Positions 9,801-21,409 are shown, counted from the first letter of the stretch. The stretch is DNA of 64,000 nucleotides from Siderastrea radians (GCA_964017195.1 OZ024898.1:12539557-12603556); one strand, 5' to 3'. Numbers and translations: made by a program. Notes: a model not told the origin generated them from the sequence alone.

Positions 9801-11820
9801 TTTTCTGCAAGGTTCAACAAGTCAACAGAATGCCTGCGAAACGCCGACTGTTTTAGAACCGGCCGTCAACTCGATACTTATCGATCCTTGATTCGTTCAC
9901 TGAATGCCGTCATTCTAGGCATAATTTTTTGTAAAAATAAAAATTGTATTTGAGCTTAGGTACAATTGAACTTTTTTCAATTTTCGGTTTTATTTTAGAC
10001 CACCGAAGTTTCTGAAGTCGTACATTGTCAACACAAGTGAAACTTAGATCAAAAGCTACTGGTGACTGATAAATAGACACTGAAATATAAGTGTCCTTTT
10101 GAGTTTCAACTTCTATCAAAATTCAATGACAACTGTTACCTCGTTACAAGTGTGTAATCTATTCATCGCTCTATAAAATTCACAAGTCAGCTGTATTTTG
10201 CTGAAACCGTATATTAGAACGGCCGTAGAGACAACTTACCCAACAAAAAATAGACGGCTTGTTAAAAAGGCAAAAACTAAAGCACTTTTCGAAAAAATTA
10301 CTTACACTTTGGCTCGATCCAAACAAACGTAAGCTTCTCATCCCAGAGATTCTCGACAGCTGACCTGGACAGCACTGATATTTCAAGTTGAGAACGGAAA
10401 GAAGTTCTTCACGCATAATTCTTGAAGGCGCGTAATAATTCGTGCAATGTTTTCAGTCCTCTCTGTGTTGCTTGAACTTAAAGATCGCAATCAATCCAGT
10501 CCTACAATCGTAGAACAATCGTAGGACTGCAACTGTCAGCTACAAAACGGATTAAACTAAAGGCTTTTCATAATTTCACTGCTATGTGTTCGACAGGTTT
10601 TGAAAAGGTAAGCCATAAAGATGCCTCAATCAGACTTTGGAAAAGTTTGCCTGGGAGGTTGATTGGCACATGTCATCTGACTTGGACTGTCGCGCTCCTC
10701 ACGCGCGCGCTTGTGCCAATTTAGTTCCCATTCCTCGCACGCTGAAAAACTATATGGAGCCACCTTAAAATAAACTTTAACCGGCTTAAGGGTTACCAAT
10801 TCTGAAAAGATTAATTAATAAGTATTTATATGTTTCCTATTAATAGTTTTGCCAGCTTTTACCCTAGTAAAGGGAAGTACAGGTAAACCAGTGAGTGAGT
10901 ATAAATCTAGCGGTGATAAATTTAGACTTTATTTACTTAGGGAGTAGTGTCAATCTTAAGTTATTTGTCAGGGGATACAGTGTATGGGTACTAGGAGGGG
11001 GCACTTGCCCCATGCTTTGGTGTAGGGGTACCATGTAGGGTATGAAACCCTGACCCTATATCTAGGACAAAAAAATGCCCTAAAATACTAACCCTGTTTA
11101 AAAAAGGGCATACACCCTCCATTTTTTTAGGTCCCTGTTTAGGACACATGACACAGTGCACACTTACACCATTTTAAAGTAATAAGCCACATTGAATGAC
11201 GACAATCGTGCAACTGTTTAGGACAGACAGCATAAAATTATTACCCTGTTCAGGACAGTGTCCAGTGGCGTGCCCCCATGTAGGCCATATAACGGGGTAC
11301 CCCTCCCTGGGGTATGGGTCTCACTTTCTTGTATTAAGTCTTGGAGCCTCGCTTTTATCCATGAATCATGCAGGCTATCAAATCCGTAATGCTATTGTGT
11401 TGCTGTCTTAGGGAGAAACTGGTATTTTGGTTTTGATGATAAAGGCGGTTAACTTTAAGCCTGTCAGTAATCACTAATTTGACCAATCAGATCACGATAC
11501 CAGATTCTGGTATCATTGATCGTGGCATTCAAAGAAAGTCCACAGGCTCCGCCGCCCCGTTCTCTTGCCATGTAGTAGTCTGTGAAGCATGTAAAGCTAT
11601 GTGACAAAGCTATACACGCTCGTCTGGCTTTAGATTAAAAAAGACTGTCATTCCAAAACTTGTGTAAGTTACAAGAATAAACTGGAAACTCAAGCAAATG
11701 TGCACAAACTCAAAACCTACCTGTGCTTTGCCGTTTGTAAGGATCGCCGATCGAAATGTACCCAAGCTCGGAAAACAGACCGACACGGTTCAAATCATTT
11801 TTCGTGTCTAACTTCGCCAT
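3805..11820 (-). CDS. CFAP96: Cilia- and flagella-associated protein 96 (C4orf47 family), 3'-incomplete
   Basis: Five minus-strand exons join in frame: 11820-11721, 8428-8212, 7642-7429, 4235-4133 and 3881-3805, giving 237 residues. The start ATG (complement of 11818-11820) opens MAKLDTKNDLNRVGLFSELG, equivalent to the family N-terminus. Family motifs seen in order are KGKQMLPGGSK, LGKAFVPSNGEK, GNHYGTFSGP, PGKNFLTNPPKKGTGYGY, GPYKLNLHPKAYFDGNPY and FKPSSPPKE. The human protein has about 309 residues, so roughly 70 C-terminal residues are missing and probably lie left of base 1. The family is known as cilia-associated; its biochemical role is poorly defined. All introns are GT-AG and phases match. 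Introns hold TTAA-target elements at 5341, 7205 and 8614. A foldback transposon starts 297 bp upstream of the ATG. Confidence 0.88.
4133..4235 (-). CDS. CFAP96: CFAP96 exon 4
   Basis: The acceptor is TTTTGCAG and the donor GGC|GTAAGT. It encodes KETDASFKARKGGPYKLNLH then PKAYFDGNPYKSDR, the best conserved block of the family. Confidence 0.88.
4236..5340. other. CFAP96 intron 3, left part
   Basis: AT-rich intron with no recognised element. A 100-residue plus-strand frame at 4434-4736 resembles no family I know and is probably chance. Confidence 0.4.
5337..7204 (+). mobile_element. TTAA-target DNA transposon with decayed transposase
   Basis: The left end is TTAA|GGGCCCATTAAAGTATC and the right end GATACTGTAATGGGCCC|TTAA, giving near-perfect inverted ends around 1,860 bp with a TTAA duplication. 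TTAA targets are used by piggyBac and Kolobok superfamilies. The ends do not by themselves decide between them. The interior has plus-strand open pieces at 5566-5847, 5861-6100 and 6190-6690. It lies within CFAP96 intron 3. Its right-hand TTAA is also the left TTAA of the MITE at 7205. Confidence 0.75.
6190..6690 (+). pseudogene. Truncated transposase-like ORF
   Basis: The 166-residue frame carries a CSRCGQKF zinc-knuckle pair early, then RNVIVALSFLVSGQYFKDYH, and a segment around SLHIQFDGFYLTRGHYSNNS that has the look of the first acidic motif of a DDE transposase. Near 6630 an alternative frame continues as ATVHDAKNGKIIA, so a small indel in a GCTCA repeat has broken the frame and a stop follows soon after. 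This is inferred from motif style. A C-terminal catalytic part is not seen. The upstream pieces 5566-5847 and 5861-6100 may be its interrupted N-terminus. Confidence 0.5.
7201..7400. mobile_element. TTAA-flanked MITE, family Z, copy 1
   Basis: It runs from TTAA|GCCCCAATATCC to GAGC|TTAA. The interior matches a second copy at 35907-36096 (shared GGTGATCATTTCCTT, TTTGATCAAGTAGTGA, GAGAAATTAGATGCTTGTCA). A rearranged third copy has pieces at 61661-61720 and 62028-62123. Non-coding. Confidence 0.65.
7429..7642 (-). CDS. CFAP96: CFAP96 exon 3
   Basis: The acceptor is CTTTGTAG and the donor AAG|GTAGGA. It encodes NHYGTFSGPITAF, PGKNFLTNPPKKGTGYGYLN and VTIGTPAKYMSDAYERAREL, a close match to the central part of the family. 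Confidence 0.9.
8212..8428 (-). CDS. CFAP96: CFAP96 exon 2
   Basis: The acceptor is TTGCCTCTAG and the donor CC|GTAAGT. It encodes EFNVSAHKGKQMLPGGSKTR, GYFDQKFNRVMEGEAF and LNLGKAFVPSNGEKLP, corresponding to the human KNKQMLPGGSK...GKAFLPSNGEKKP segment. Confidence 0.9.
8610..10768. mobile_element. TTAA-target non-autonomous element with GGTGGCTC ends
   Basis: The ends are TTAA|GGTGGCTCCATACAGTT and AACTATATGGAGCCACC|TTAA, about 2.15 kb apart. The same terminal motif brackets a smaller element at 14241-14663, so this is a family. The interior carries only short unrelated frames (for example 8936-9301), so it looks non-autonomous or internally replaced. It lies in CFAP96 intron 1. Confidence 0.7.
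10769..11720. other. CFAP96 intron 1, proximal part
   Basis: Non-coding. About 10,990-11,310 is G/C-run-rich with GTAGGGGTACC-like and GGGGTACCCCTCC-like segments in opposite orientation, probably a decayed inverted-repeat element. Nothing else is recognised. Confidence 0.4.
11721..11820 (-). CDS. CFAP96: CFAP96 exon 1 (start)
   Basis: The ATG is the complement of 11818-11820 and the donor is ACAG|GTAGGT. It encodes MAKLDTKNDLNRVGLFSELG and then YISIGDPYKRQST. The family begins with a similar D/M-x-R-x-GLFSEM-x-YI-x-V-GD block, which supports this start. Confidence 0.88.
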
Positions 11821-12539
11821 GTTCACTAAAATTCAGTTGCAACGTATGTACACGTACCTTAAACACTGGTGCTATCAAAATCTAAGGAACAGTGTATGCC
11901 TTGGAGGCAAAACTTGGTAAAATCCTTCCACAATTTATTACGTACCCGCAAAAAAAGCGTGATAGTTGCGCGTTATAACTCTGCACTGTTGCCATAACAA
12001 CGAGGTCCCTTAGTGGCCTCTCGTTAGATTTCAACCTTGGGGAACTGGCGTAGAGTTTACATTCAATATGGCGGTAGTCAGCTGAAGTTGTGCTGGGTAG
12101 TGCACGAGCGTTTCAGGGTTGTGTCTAAATAATACCGTCCAGAAGGACAGCCGAGGAGTACTAGGAACGACTTTCCGATTCGGCCGGCTTTCGGAAAATT
12201 CTCGGCGAATATTCAATATGGCAGACTGAGCATTCAAAGCGGGCATTAAAGAGGCCGAGAAAGAAGGTTTTTACTGTATACTTCACCCCATTCATGTATA
12301 GTGCTTCTTTAAACATGAAATTGGCGTCTGTTCAATGTCTTCGAAAAAAAACTTCTGTTAGCCGACGCTAAATTAGCTCAAGTACTCCAAATTAAGAAAC
12401 TGAAACGGTAAGCTTGTGAGGGTCTTACAAGAATTGAAAGGTTTATGTAAATACCGTGTTTTTGCGATTGAGACATTGTCTTAGAAATAATCGATCCTTT
12501 GTCACAAGTCTATTCCGTTTTATGTGTAACTAGGTTGTC

Positions 12540-13600
12540 TTGTCCCTCTAGTCGGTATTACCCTAAGAAGTAATACCGCCCAGGGGGACATACAGACATA
12601 TGAGCTTCTTATACATCATACTTTGAATATTTTTTTCAAATCATTGCAGGCCTTGCTGATCAGGTATAATGGTAACTCGAAAAACTTGACTTATCGTAAA
12701 TATTAAACTTAGTGATCTTGCATTCACCTTTGGGGGGGGGGGGGGGTTGCAAGCTGTGTATACGTAATTCAGCTTTCATTTCCTTTCCACCTGGGTTTCT
12801 ACTATAACTCTGATAGCTTAACATAAATATTTTCAGACTTATTAGTCCTTGTACCTTTGACTGGTATTACCTAAAAAGATTGTACCATCTGTGAAAGGAC
12901 ATACTGTGTGTTCACGAGCATTCACAGCTTACATTTCGTTAATATTATCAAAGTTATTGGTCTTGACCATTTGAACTGTATTGTAGTACCGCCTAGATGG
13001 ACACCTGGCTATTCAGCTTGCATGTTGTAGATATTCTCATGCTTAGTAGTCTTGTCCTTTTGGCAGGTATTACCCAAAGAGATAGTACCATCTGCGGGAC
13101 AAACTGTTTGTATTCCTGATCATTCAGCTCACATTTCATAAATATCTTCAGACTTAGTGGTCTTGTCCCTTAGAATGGTATTACCTAAGAAAATAGTACT
13201 GGAGTACCGCCTAGAAGGACACATGACTATTCAGCTTGCATGTTGTAGATATTCTCATGCTTAGTAGTCTTGTCCCTTTGGCAAGTATTACCCAAAGAGA
13301 TAGTACCATCTGGGGGGACAAACTGTTTGTATTCATGAGTATTCAGCTCACATTTCATAAATATCTTCAGACTTAGTGGTCTTGTCCCTTTGGCTGGTAT
13401 TACCTAAGAAAATAGTACCACCTAGAAGGACACATGACTATTCAGCTTGCATGTTGTAGATATTCTCATGCTTAGTAGTCTTGTCTCTTTGGCTGGTATT
13501 ACCTAAAAAAAATAGTATCACCTAGAAGGACACACGGTTATTCTGCTCGCATGTCATAAATAATCTCATGCTTTGTGGTCTTGTACCATCCATCCTAGAT
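12540..13600. repeat. Alternating tandem sub-repeats, left arm of FB2
   Basis: Two unit types alternate, each about 100-115 bp. One has GGTATTACCCAAAGAGATAG, then TACCATCTGGGGGGACA. The other has GGTATTACCTAAGAAAATAG, then TACCACCTAGAAGGACACA. Both contain a near copy of the element tip, AATAATACCGTCCAGAAGGACA. The right arm (about 16,900-17,720) has the same array inverted. Confidence 0.85.
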
Positions 13601-13836
13601 TGAGGTGTCTAATTGCAGTGTTAAGTATTGTCAGAAAACTCCCACAAAGGTGAATGTGTTAACAGAGGTATCAGCTAAGGACTATTTGTTAATTCATAAA
13701 TTTTTTGTGCAAGTAAAATTGAAATATTGTGAATGGAATAAAATTATTGTTTGAAAATTAGATTCATTGTTCTGTGTCTTCGATGTAGTATTTCATTACA
13801 GGAATTGTCCATTTCCCTTCCATGGAAGGCTTTTTT

Positions 13837-13854
13837 TGGGGGGGGGGGGGGGGG
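13837..13854. repeat. Poly-G run in the left arm of FB2
   Basis: An 18-base region of nearly pure G, matched by a C-run at about 16599-16608 in the right arm. The different lengths show slippage after the arms diverged. Confidence 0.8.
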
Positions 13855-14240
13855 CGAGACACCTCCCCTCACCCCATCCCTTGAGAGATTTTAAAACTTT
13901 GTATTTTGAGACATCCACCCACCTCCAAATTTCCGAGAACATTCCGGTGGGGGAGGTATGGTTATTTTCTGGAACAACACAATTATATTTCTAACTTGGG
14001 GTTGCAGTAATACTAATGCTGGAACTGTTTCTCACCCTCTCAAATTTTACCACAAGAAACTCGTGTGCAGTCGGATGCTCTCTCAAAATGAAAACCTTCC
14101 TTAATCTTAGCATATTTGGAAAGAAACGTGCCAGCATTTGTAAAAAACAGAGAATGCAATTTAACAATGCGCTAATTAATTAAGGAATACAGCAACGAAG
14201 CCACAGAATCAACGTCTGTAGCTGCCAGACAAAATCTTTC

Positions 14241-14663
14241 TTAAGGAGGCTCGACAGGGTTTTTAGCCGCGCATGTAGCCTATGCACAACATAGCTAGAA
14301 TGCACGCATCAGCTGAGTGAATCAATTTCTAATAATAAATCGCACGCACAAACTACGGGAAGTTAAATGCCATACCGTCAGAGAAGTTAAAGAATTTAGG
14401 GAGTTCTCTAAAAATGCAATAAAAAGGGTAGGTCACCGATAATTTGGATAATTGGCCAAAACTGAAATTTGAAGGCTCCGTTTGTGGGCCTTAAGGGTTG
14501 TCATGGTTATGGCTATGATGTCACAACCAACCTTAAAGTATTGCTTGACAAAAGAGTTGTCAAGATATTCATAGATTGCCCACATGCTCAGAAGTACGTC
14601 CTTGTAATCTTTCCTCATTTCAAAAGGTTTATAACATTTAAAAACCCTTTCGAGCCACCTTAA
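14241..14663. mobile_element. TTAA-target MITE nested inside FB2
   Basis: It runs from TTAA|GGAGGCTCGACAGGG to CCCTTTCGAGCCACC|TTAA. The ends match the GGTGGCTC family of the 8610-10768 element. It lies in the centre of the foldback and is therefore younger than it, unless it was carried in. Non-coding. Confidence 0.65.
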
Positions 14664-16404
14664 ATTTTACACGTGTATTACAAGTTAGAGGCAACAAGTC
14701 ATTTCAAAACCATAATGTTCATTCAAGTGAAATCCAACTACATGGAAATGGAGAGGTAAAACTGTTAAAGTTTCCCATTGAACTGAAAATTAAGGTTAGT
14801 ACAATAACACTGACAAAGCCTTTGTCTACTCTTCTCACAGTGAATTTGCTGATCGTGGCTTTCTGGAATTCTGAGATCACTCTATTCGTTTCTTCCAGTG
14901 TGGAGACAAACAACTCTCCACCAGAGGACCAGACATGCAGATTTTCAGCTGTCTCCAAGGAAAGCTAAGAATATTGGAAAGTCCTACTTCGAAACAGTCG
15001 TTTTTCCCGCCAATTTTACTGCGGGAACAAGCACGTCTGAAGACTGGGTTCGAAAAACCATGGCAATGTTAAAGTTAACACAGTGACATTAACAATGCCA
15101 TTCAGTAATCATTCTAACAATTAGAACTTGTTGTAGTCATCACCCATCTTGATAAAGTAAAGAAATTGATTAAATAATTAAATGGATGTAAAAAGACAAT
15201 TTTTTTGCTAAATATGTTTTATATACCAAAATGCTCTGTTTCCGTCTTCTGTCTTTTTTTACTGCCCTTAAGCACCACATCGTTCCTTGAGGAGTCTCAG
15301 TAACGAGCGGGTTTTTTCGTCAACAGATGGTGAACAAGTTGATTACAGTTACTATTCCCTTGTCATTGTAAAAATGACAAACAAACTAGAAAAAGGCAAA
15401 CAATCAACAATAACTCATTTTTAATGTCACTGTTCTGCATAATATAATTTAACAATGATACAAGGATGTAACGCAACCCGTGACCGTGACACAGCAAAAT
15501 AAACAACAACAGTATGGCGTAATAGGGGGACGCAGCCCTGTGGCAGGTTATTAGCGACTTCGAGTTATGCGCACCAAGTAAAGCCTCACTTATCCCCCCA
15601 CACCGTGGGGGTTAGGACAAGAGTATTGGCAGAGCCTTTCTTATCTCCCCAGCGCCGCACGGGCTGGATCGGACAAGATTAAGGCAAAGGTACAAAATGG
15701 CAAGACACAAGCAATGTCAAAAGCTTGGGGGAAGTCGCAACGCAGACTTAACCGAACCACAAGGAGTGACCCCAGTTTAATGAGCAAAAACAACAAAATG
15801 ACCCTTCTCCAAAGGGAGGGAGGGTGGGTAAACGAAATTGTTACAAATGTTGCTTTCGTGCAAGACTGCCAAGGTAATGCACTTGGATAATGTTCTGCTG
15901 CTTATATAGCAAGACAGTGTCTCAGAGTTCGGCCAATAGATAAAGTTGTACTATAAGCAAAGTAGACACAACGTGGCGAACTACTAGCGATGAATAGAGC
16001 TAACAAAATAAGAACCAATGCGAACAAGGCTAAGATACATTTCTAGACTACGAAAAACAAGGTATCGGTCACGATTTTAGACATGAAAGACTTTTATTCT
16101 AGCTACATGAATAGGGAGTATTCATTTATGAATAAAGCCTTCATTGCTATTTGTTTTTGGCAAAGCCTGCCTGACCTACCACCCCTAGGGCGTCACGTTC
16201 CATTAACTGCGTTTTACCGCTTGGTAAAAGCGGAATTATCACATTTGAAACAATTACATACATACATAAACTTTATTAACACATTCGGATTTGTACAGTA
16301 GCAATTCCTGCTAGTATCTCCGAATGAAAAACAAAATTAACTAAAAATTAAAAAGAAAAAATTAATTAAAATTAATGTTTGTTTTCCTTCCAATGGCCTT
16401 TGCC
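14664..16404. other. Unique centre of FB2
   Basis: No transposase or other gene is recognised. It is a mix of AT-rich sequence and a GC-richer block at about 15,530-15,830 that does not resemble any family I know. Short frames here (for example 14898-15086) look like chance. Confidence 0.4.
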
Positions 16405-16889
16405 TCCTGCACAGGCAGAGGGAGAAACAGTTCCATTAATATTACTGCAACCCCAAGTCAAAAATATAATTGTGCTGTTCCAGAAAATATACATACCTCC
16501 CCCACGGAATGTTCTCGGAAATTTGGAGGTGGGTGGAGGTCTCAAAATTCAAAGTTCTAAATCATTCAAGGGGTGGGGTAAGGGGAGGTGTCTCAACCCC
16601 CCCCCCCCAAAAAAAAACCTTCCATGGAAGGGAAATGGACAATTCCTGTGATAAAATACTACATCAATGACACAGGACAATGAATCTGATTTTCAAACAA
16701 AATTTTATTCCATTCACAAAAGTTTACTTGTACAATTTACTTGTACAAGTACAAATAGCCCTTAGCTGATACCTCTGTTAACACATTCACCTTTGTGGGA
16801 GTTTTCTTACAATACTTAACACTGCAATTAGGATGGATGGTACAAGACCACTAAGCATGAGATTATCTACAACCTGCAAGCTGACTACC

Positions 16890-17730
16890 TTCGTTTCCTT
16901 CCAGTCGGTACTATTTTCTTAGGTAATACCAGCCAAAGGGACAAGACCACTAAGTCTGAAAATATTTACAAAATGTGAGCTGAATAATCATAAATACAAC
17001 CAGATTGTCCCCCTGGATGGTACTATTTCTTTGGGTAATCCCTGCAAAAGGGACAAGACTACTAAGCATAAGAATATCTACAACATGCAAGCTGAATACC
17101 CCTATGTCCTTCTAGGTGGTACTATTTTCTTAGGTAATACCAGCCAAAGGGACAAGACCACTAAGTCTGAAGATATTTATGAAATGTGAGTTGAAGTCGA
17201 ATATGCATCAATGCAAACAGTTTTTTCCCCTGGATGGTACTATTTCTTTGGGTAATACCTGCCAAAGGGACAAGACTACTAAGCATGAGAATATTTACGA
17301 CATGCGAGCTGAACAGTCATGTGTCCTTCTAGGCAGTACTATTTTCTTAGGTAATACCATTCAAAGGGACAAGACCACTAAGTCTGAAGATATTTATGAA
17401 CAGCGAGCTGAAATCGAATACTCATGAAACAGTTTGTCCCCCTGGATGGTACTATTTCTTTGGGTAATACCTGCCAAAGGGACAAGACTACTAAGCATGA
17501 GAACATTTACGACATGCGAGCTGAATAGTCATGTGTCCTTCTAGGCGGTACTCCAGTACTATTTTCTTAGGTAGTACTGTTTAAAGGGACAAGACCACTA
17601 ACTTTGATAATATTAACGAAATGTAAGCTGTGAATGCTCGTGAACACACAGTATGTCCTTCGAGAGATGGTACAATCTTTTTAGGTAAAACCAGTCAAAG
17701 GGACAAGGACTACTAAGTCTGAAAATATTT
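16890..17730. repeat. Alternating tandem sub-repeats, right arm of FB2
   Basis: Inverted counterpart of the left array, with CTATTTCTTTGGGTAATACC and CTATTTTCTTAGGTAATACC units alternating, each followed by AAAGGGACAAGACYACTAAG. One unit carries an insertion, CTCCAGTACTATTTTC, also present inverted in the left arm at about 13,195. Confidence 0.85.
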
Positions 17731-18542
17731 ATGTTAATCTATCAGAATTACAGTAGAAACCTGTAAACAAGATAATCTGAAAGAAACTGTGCAATAGAAA
17801 TCCAGGTGGAAAGTAGATGAAAGCTGAATATACATATACATGGCTTGCAACCCCCCCCCCCCTCCCCCCTCCCAGCCCAAGGTGAAGGAACACTAAGAAG
17901 CACTAAGTATGAAAATAAGGTAAGAGCACCAAGTTTAAAAATATTTACAGTACCATTATACATTATCAGCAAGGCCTGGACTGATTTGAAAAAAAATTCA
18001 AAGTATGATGTATATTATAAAGAAGCTCATATGTCTGTATGTCCCCCTAGGCGGTATTACTTCTTAGGGTAATACCGACTAGAGGGACAAGACAACCAAG
18101 TTTACATAAAACGGAATAGACTGGTGACAAATGATCGATTATTTCTAAGACAATGTCTCAATCGCAAAAACACGGTTTTTAAATAAACATTTCAATTCTT
18201 ACAAGACCCTCACAAGCTTACCGTTTCAGTTTCTTAATTTGGAGTACTTGAGCTAATTTAGCGTTGGCTAACAGAAGTGTTTTTCGAAGACATTGAACAG
18301 TTCGACGCCGATTTCATGTTTAAACAAGCACTATACATTAATGGTTAATGCCTGCTATGAATGTTTAGTCCGCCACAATGGCTATTTGCCGAGAATGTTC
18401 CGAAAGCCGGCCGAATCGGAAAGTCGTTCCTAGTACTCCTCGGCTGTCCTTCTGGACGGTATTATTTAGGCACAACCGCGTTTCAGGCGGTCAAGTTAAT
18501 GACGACACTCATTTTCTCAATTGTACAGCGCAAAATCAATAA

Positions 18543-18793
18543 ATGGATGCGCACGCATTAATTAGTTACCAGTCTATCCCAGGTGGTGTTGGACACAGTT
18601 CACGTGACTTCATTCGTCCAATCACGCGTCGTGTCTGCGATACTAATGGTTGCCGTCGTTCGTTTGGCTTGTACGTGAAACCTCGTTCTTTGTCGGTCAA
18701 TTTCTTCTGTTGTCGAGCGATCCAGTCCTTCATTTCTGGGAGACTGTTAGAAGATGACCTAGCCAAGTAATGGTGTAAGCGACATGTTCAGGT
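18543..18793. other. Unassigned exon-like segment upstream of RALBP1
   Basis: On the minus strand, 18766-18566 is open and reads ARSSSNSLPEMKDWIARQQK then KLTDKERGFTYKPNERRQ, which looks protein-like though I recognise no family. On the plus strand a good splice donor, TTCAG|GTAAGC, follows at 18793-18799, but the plus frame stops at 18768. It may be a non-coding first exon of a plus-strand transcript sharing a promoter with CFAP96 before the FB2 insertion, or a minus-strand coding exon. Either is inference. Confidence 0.25.
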
Positions 18794-18799
18794 AAGCTT

Positions 18800-21400
18800 T
18801 TTTCTTGACAAAACAAGTCCATGAAAACGAAACAGTCTTCGAGAGCTATGTTGATCACTCTTGTTTGACATGGACATACATCTGGATCTATCTTTGTATC
18901 CTGGATTATTTTTGCACAAAAACGTAGTTTGATAGTTAATCGTTATGAAAAGGCCAGTGGGTTCAGGCGGACCCTGCCGTGTTGACGGTGAAAATTGGGC
19001 TTGAATAAAGAAGTTGTACCTTTTTTATGTTTTGTCACGCATAATTTCCTTTGATTTCCCAGGAGTTGCTGGTTTTACATACCACTCTAAATACCACTGT
19101 TTTGATTTATTCCGTTCTTTAACGATGTTTTTTTTTTATTTACCTGACAGGTTTTATTCCATGTGAACAGTCTGAAGGCCCTTCTTCGATTTTTTATTCT
19201 TCTTGACAAAAGAAGATGGCAGAATATTATTTTCCTTTGATAATATATTTTATGTAGGAAAACTGCTGGTGTTTAACCGTAGAATGCGTCCTCATTTCTC
19301 TTATGTTCGAGAAGATACTGCATGTTCCAATGTTGCAACCTTCTGTGCAGTACAGGCAAACTAGGGGGATGATATTGTGCTTGTAAGTTTCTTCTTAAGC
19401 ATGTTTTAAAAGTTTTTGAATAGACAAGTATGACTATAGGCTACATGCTCATTCCACAAGGAAAACTAGTTTTATGTCAAAAACAATTTCCATATGCTTT
19501 CCTCTCAGGACAGCAATATTCGCATGGGTTTTGTTAAATTTAAGAGATGTGGCTACTGTGGTTGCTCTACTGGGCTTAAAAATTGTTCTACACCAGATAA
19601 TAAAATATTATTGTTCCAGATGCTGATGAGAGTTCAAAATAGCTAGTAATAAATTACTGTACAACACTGCTTAAGGGAACTAGGTTTCTGTCAGATAGCA
19701 AGAGGTTCAAGGTGGCTGATGTTAAAAATCTTGAATCCTCATCCCAGTAGGCAAGTTACAGAGGAACAGAAAAGTGGTAGTTGTCTTCACCAAACCGATA
19801 GCACATCAAATGACTCAAACCACAAGGATGATAGTAATTATTACTGTCTGGATTTGCAGTTCATTCAACATACCCCACATAGCTTTTCCTTGTAACACAA
19901 CAGTCTAGAAATAATTCTAGTTTTGTCACTTTTTTATTTGATGATCTGCATTTCTGAAAACATTTTGAGTCCAATAAATACTAAGTCTTTAGCAGACACT
20001 TAGCTTATGTAGGATGTGGTGTCAGGGAAGGAGTTTGAAGGAGTTCATGCAAGGAAAAATGGGAGAGGCTTTCTCCTTTTCCCCTTACCCCAACTCTTGA
20101 CTATTGCCAACCAGTAATACAATAATTAAAAAATGAGTATAGTATTACAGAACTTTTCACAAGTGCACACCTGGTTAGGGCCATAATTTCATTGGAGTTT
20201 TATAATTGGTTTCAACAAAGTAAATAACATATTTATTCAATCCTTGTGAACTGGAATTTTCACCCTCACCATTTACAACAGTCTATTAATGCTACACCTG
20301 AGGGTATTGAGATTAGGCCTGAGTGGATAAAGTTAATTTGAACTGTTTTCATTCAACTTATGCTATGTTCTCATTGCTTGTGCTAAACTTGCAGATCCAA
20401 ACTGTACCAGCACAAAGACTTGAATGCATTTGTGCAGGTTTTGCACTGGTACAGTTCAAATCTGTAGCAGAATTTGCACACTTATATCACACATTTCCTG
20501 TTACACAAAGGTCTTGTTCAAAATGATATTGACACAGATTTGAGACCAGTACGATTTTCTGAGAACAAAATCATCTTGACATATTAACTTTACTATCCTT
20601 GAAATATTTTTCCTTAAAGCTGTGTATACCTCAAAAACATTTCCTGCATTGAAAGTTGAATTTTTAGAGTATGTTTAGGTCCATTACAAAAACAAAATGC
20701 TCTTCCATCTGGAACAGTTAAAACTGCTTTCAACTGAAAAATTGAACACTGGGGCATATCACCTGGGAAATGTCCAGTTTTAGTTGGAACATATTGCATC
20801 ACAAGACACATTTCAACCAAAGTGATTTTAGTTATTGTCCAATTTCACCAAAACCCATACTTGTAGATTGGGAAGAGAGTTGTTTGACAGGAGATTGCTT
20901 AAATCATAAATGCAAGAAAGCTTGATGGTAAGTTAAAAATGAGTACATACTATTGCAATCTTTACCCTTACACAGACAGTTGACATTAAACATGGCAAAT
21001 TCTCGGATCGGACAGATGTGCAGAAACGTGTTGTGAAAAAAAACAAAAGCAAACTTCTACAGCATGTCAGCAAGTATGACTTCTAAGTTCCTTTCAACAA
21101 ACATTTTATTTTTAGATTTGTTTTCTTTTTTGTCAACTTCTTAATTTTCTCTTTCTTCAAACGCCTTTCCAACTCTTCCCTTTTCTACCTCTGCATCCCC
21201 TCAAATTCTCTTTCTTCCCCTGGTGTGCTAAAAGGCAATTTCCAAACCCCCCTACCCCCCAAAAAAGACTGAAGCAACCTTTCCAGACAAAAAGGCAATT
21301 TTACAAACCAAAAAGGAGAAATAAAGCTAACTCTTTCCCCTCTTCTTCTACAGAAATACAACGCCCCAAGGATTTTTTTTCCTTTTAAGCAAGTCACCAA
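18800..21400. other. Intergenic, no gene recognised
   Basis: AT-rich. About 20,390-20,460 contains CTGTACCAG and CTGGTACAG as an imperfect inverted pair. The minus-strand frame 20820-20614 has a mildly protein-like composition but no recognised motif, start context or splice partner. Nothing else is seen. Confidence 0.4.
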
Positions 21401-21409
21401 AATAATAAA

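Larger units (their letters stand above)
12108..18486. mobile_element. 6.36-kb foldback transposon with 9-bp target duplication (FB2)
   Basis: The element proper is 12117-18477. It begins GGTTGTGTCTAAATAATACC and ends with the inverted GGTATTATTTAGGCACAACC. It is flanked by perfect 9-bp repeats GCGTTTCAG (12108-12116 and 18478-18486). The inverted arms are about 1.9-2.0 kb (12117 to about 14034, and about 16405 to 18477), consisting largely of alternating ~100-115-bp sub-repeats. A 9-bp duplication fits Mutator-like elements and Drosophila FB-type foldbacks. No transposase is seen, so it is probably non-autonomous. It sits between the CFAP96 start and the unassigned exon-like sequence at 18.5-18.8 kb. 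Confidence 0.88.

Noticed and set aside
13767..13994. Open frame with Gly run
   Set aside because: Created by the poly-G tract inside the FB2 arm; mirrored by Pro/Lys frames at 16379-16670 in the other arm.
20614..20820. Minus-strand frame with FPGDMPQCSIF and VPDGRAFCFCNG
   Set aside because: Composition is mildly protein-like, but there is no recognised family and no convincing splice borders.
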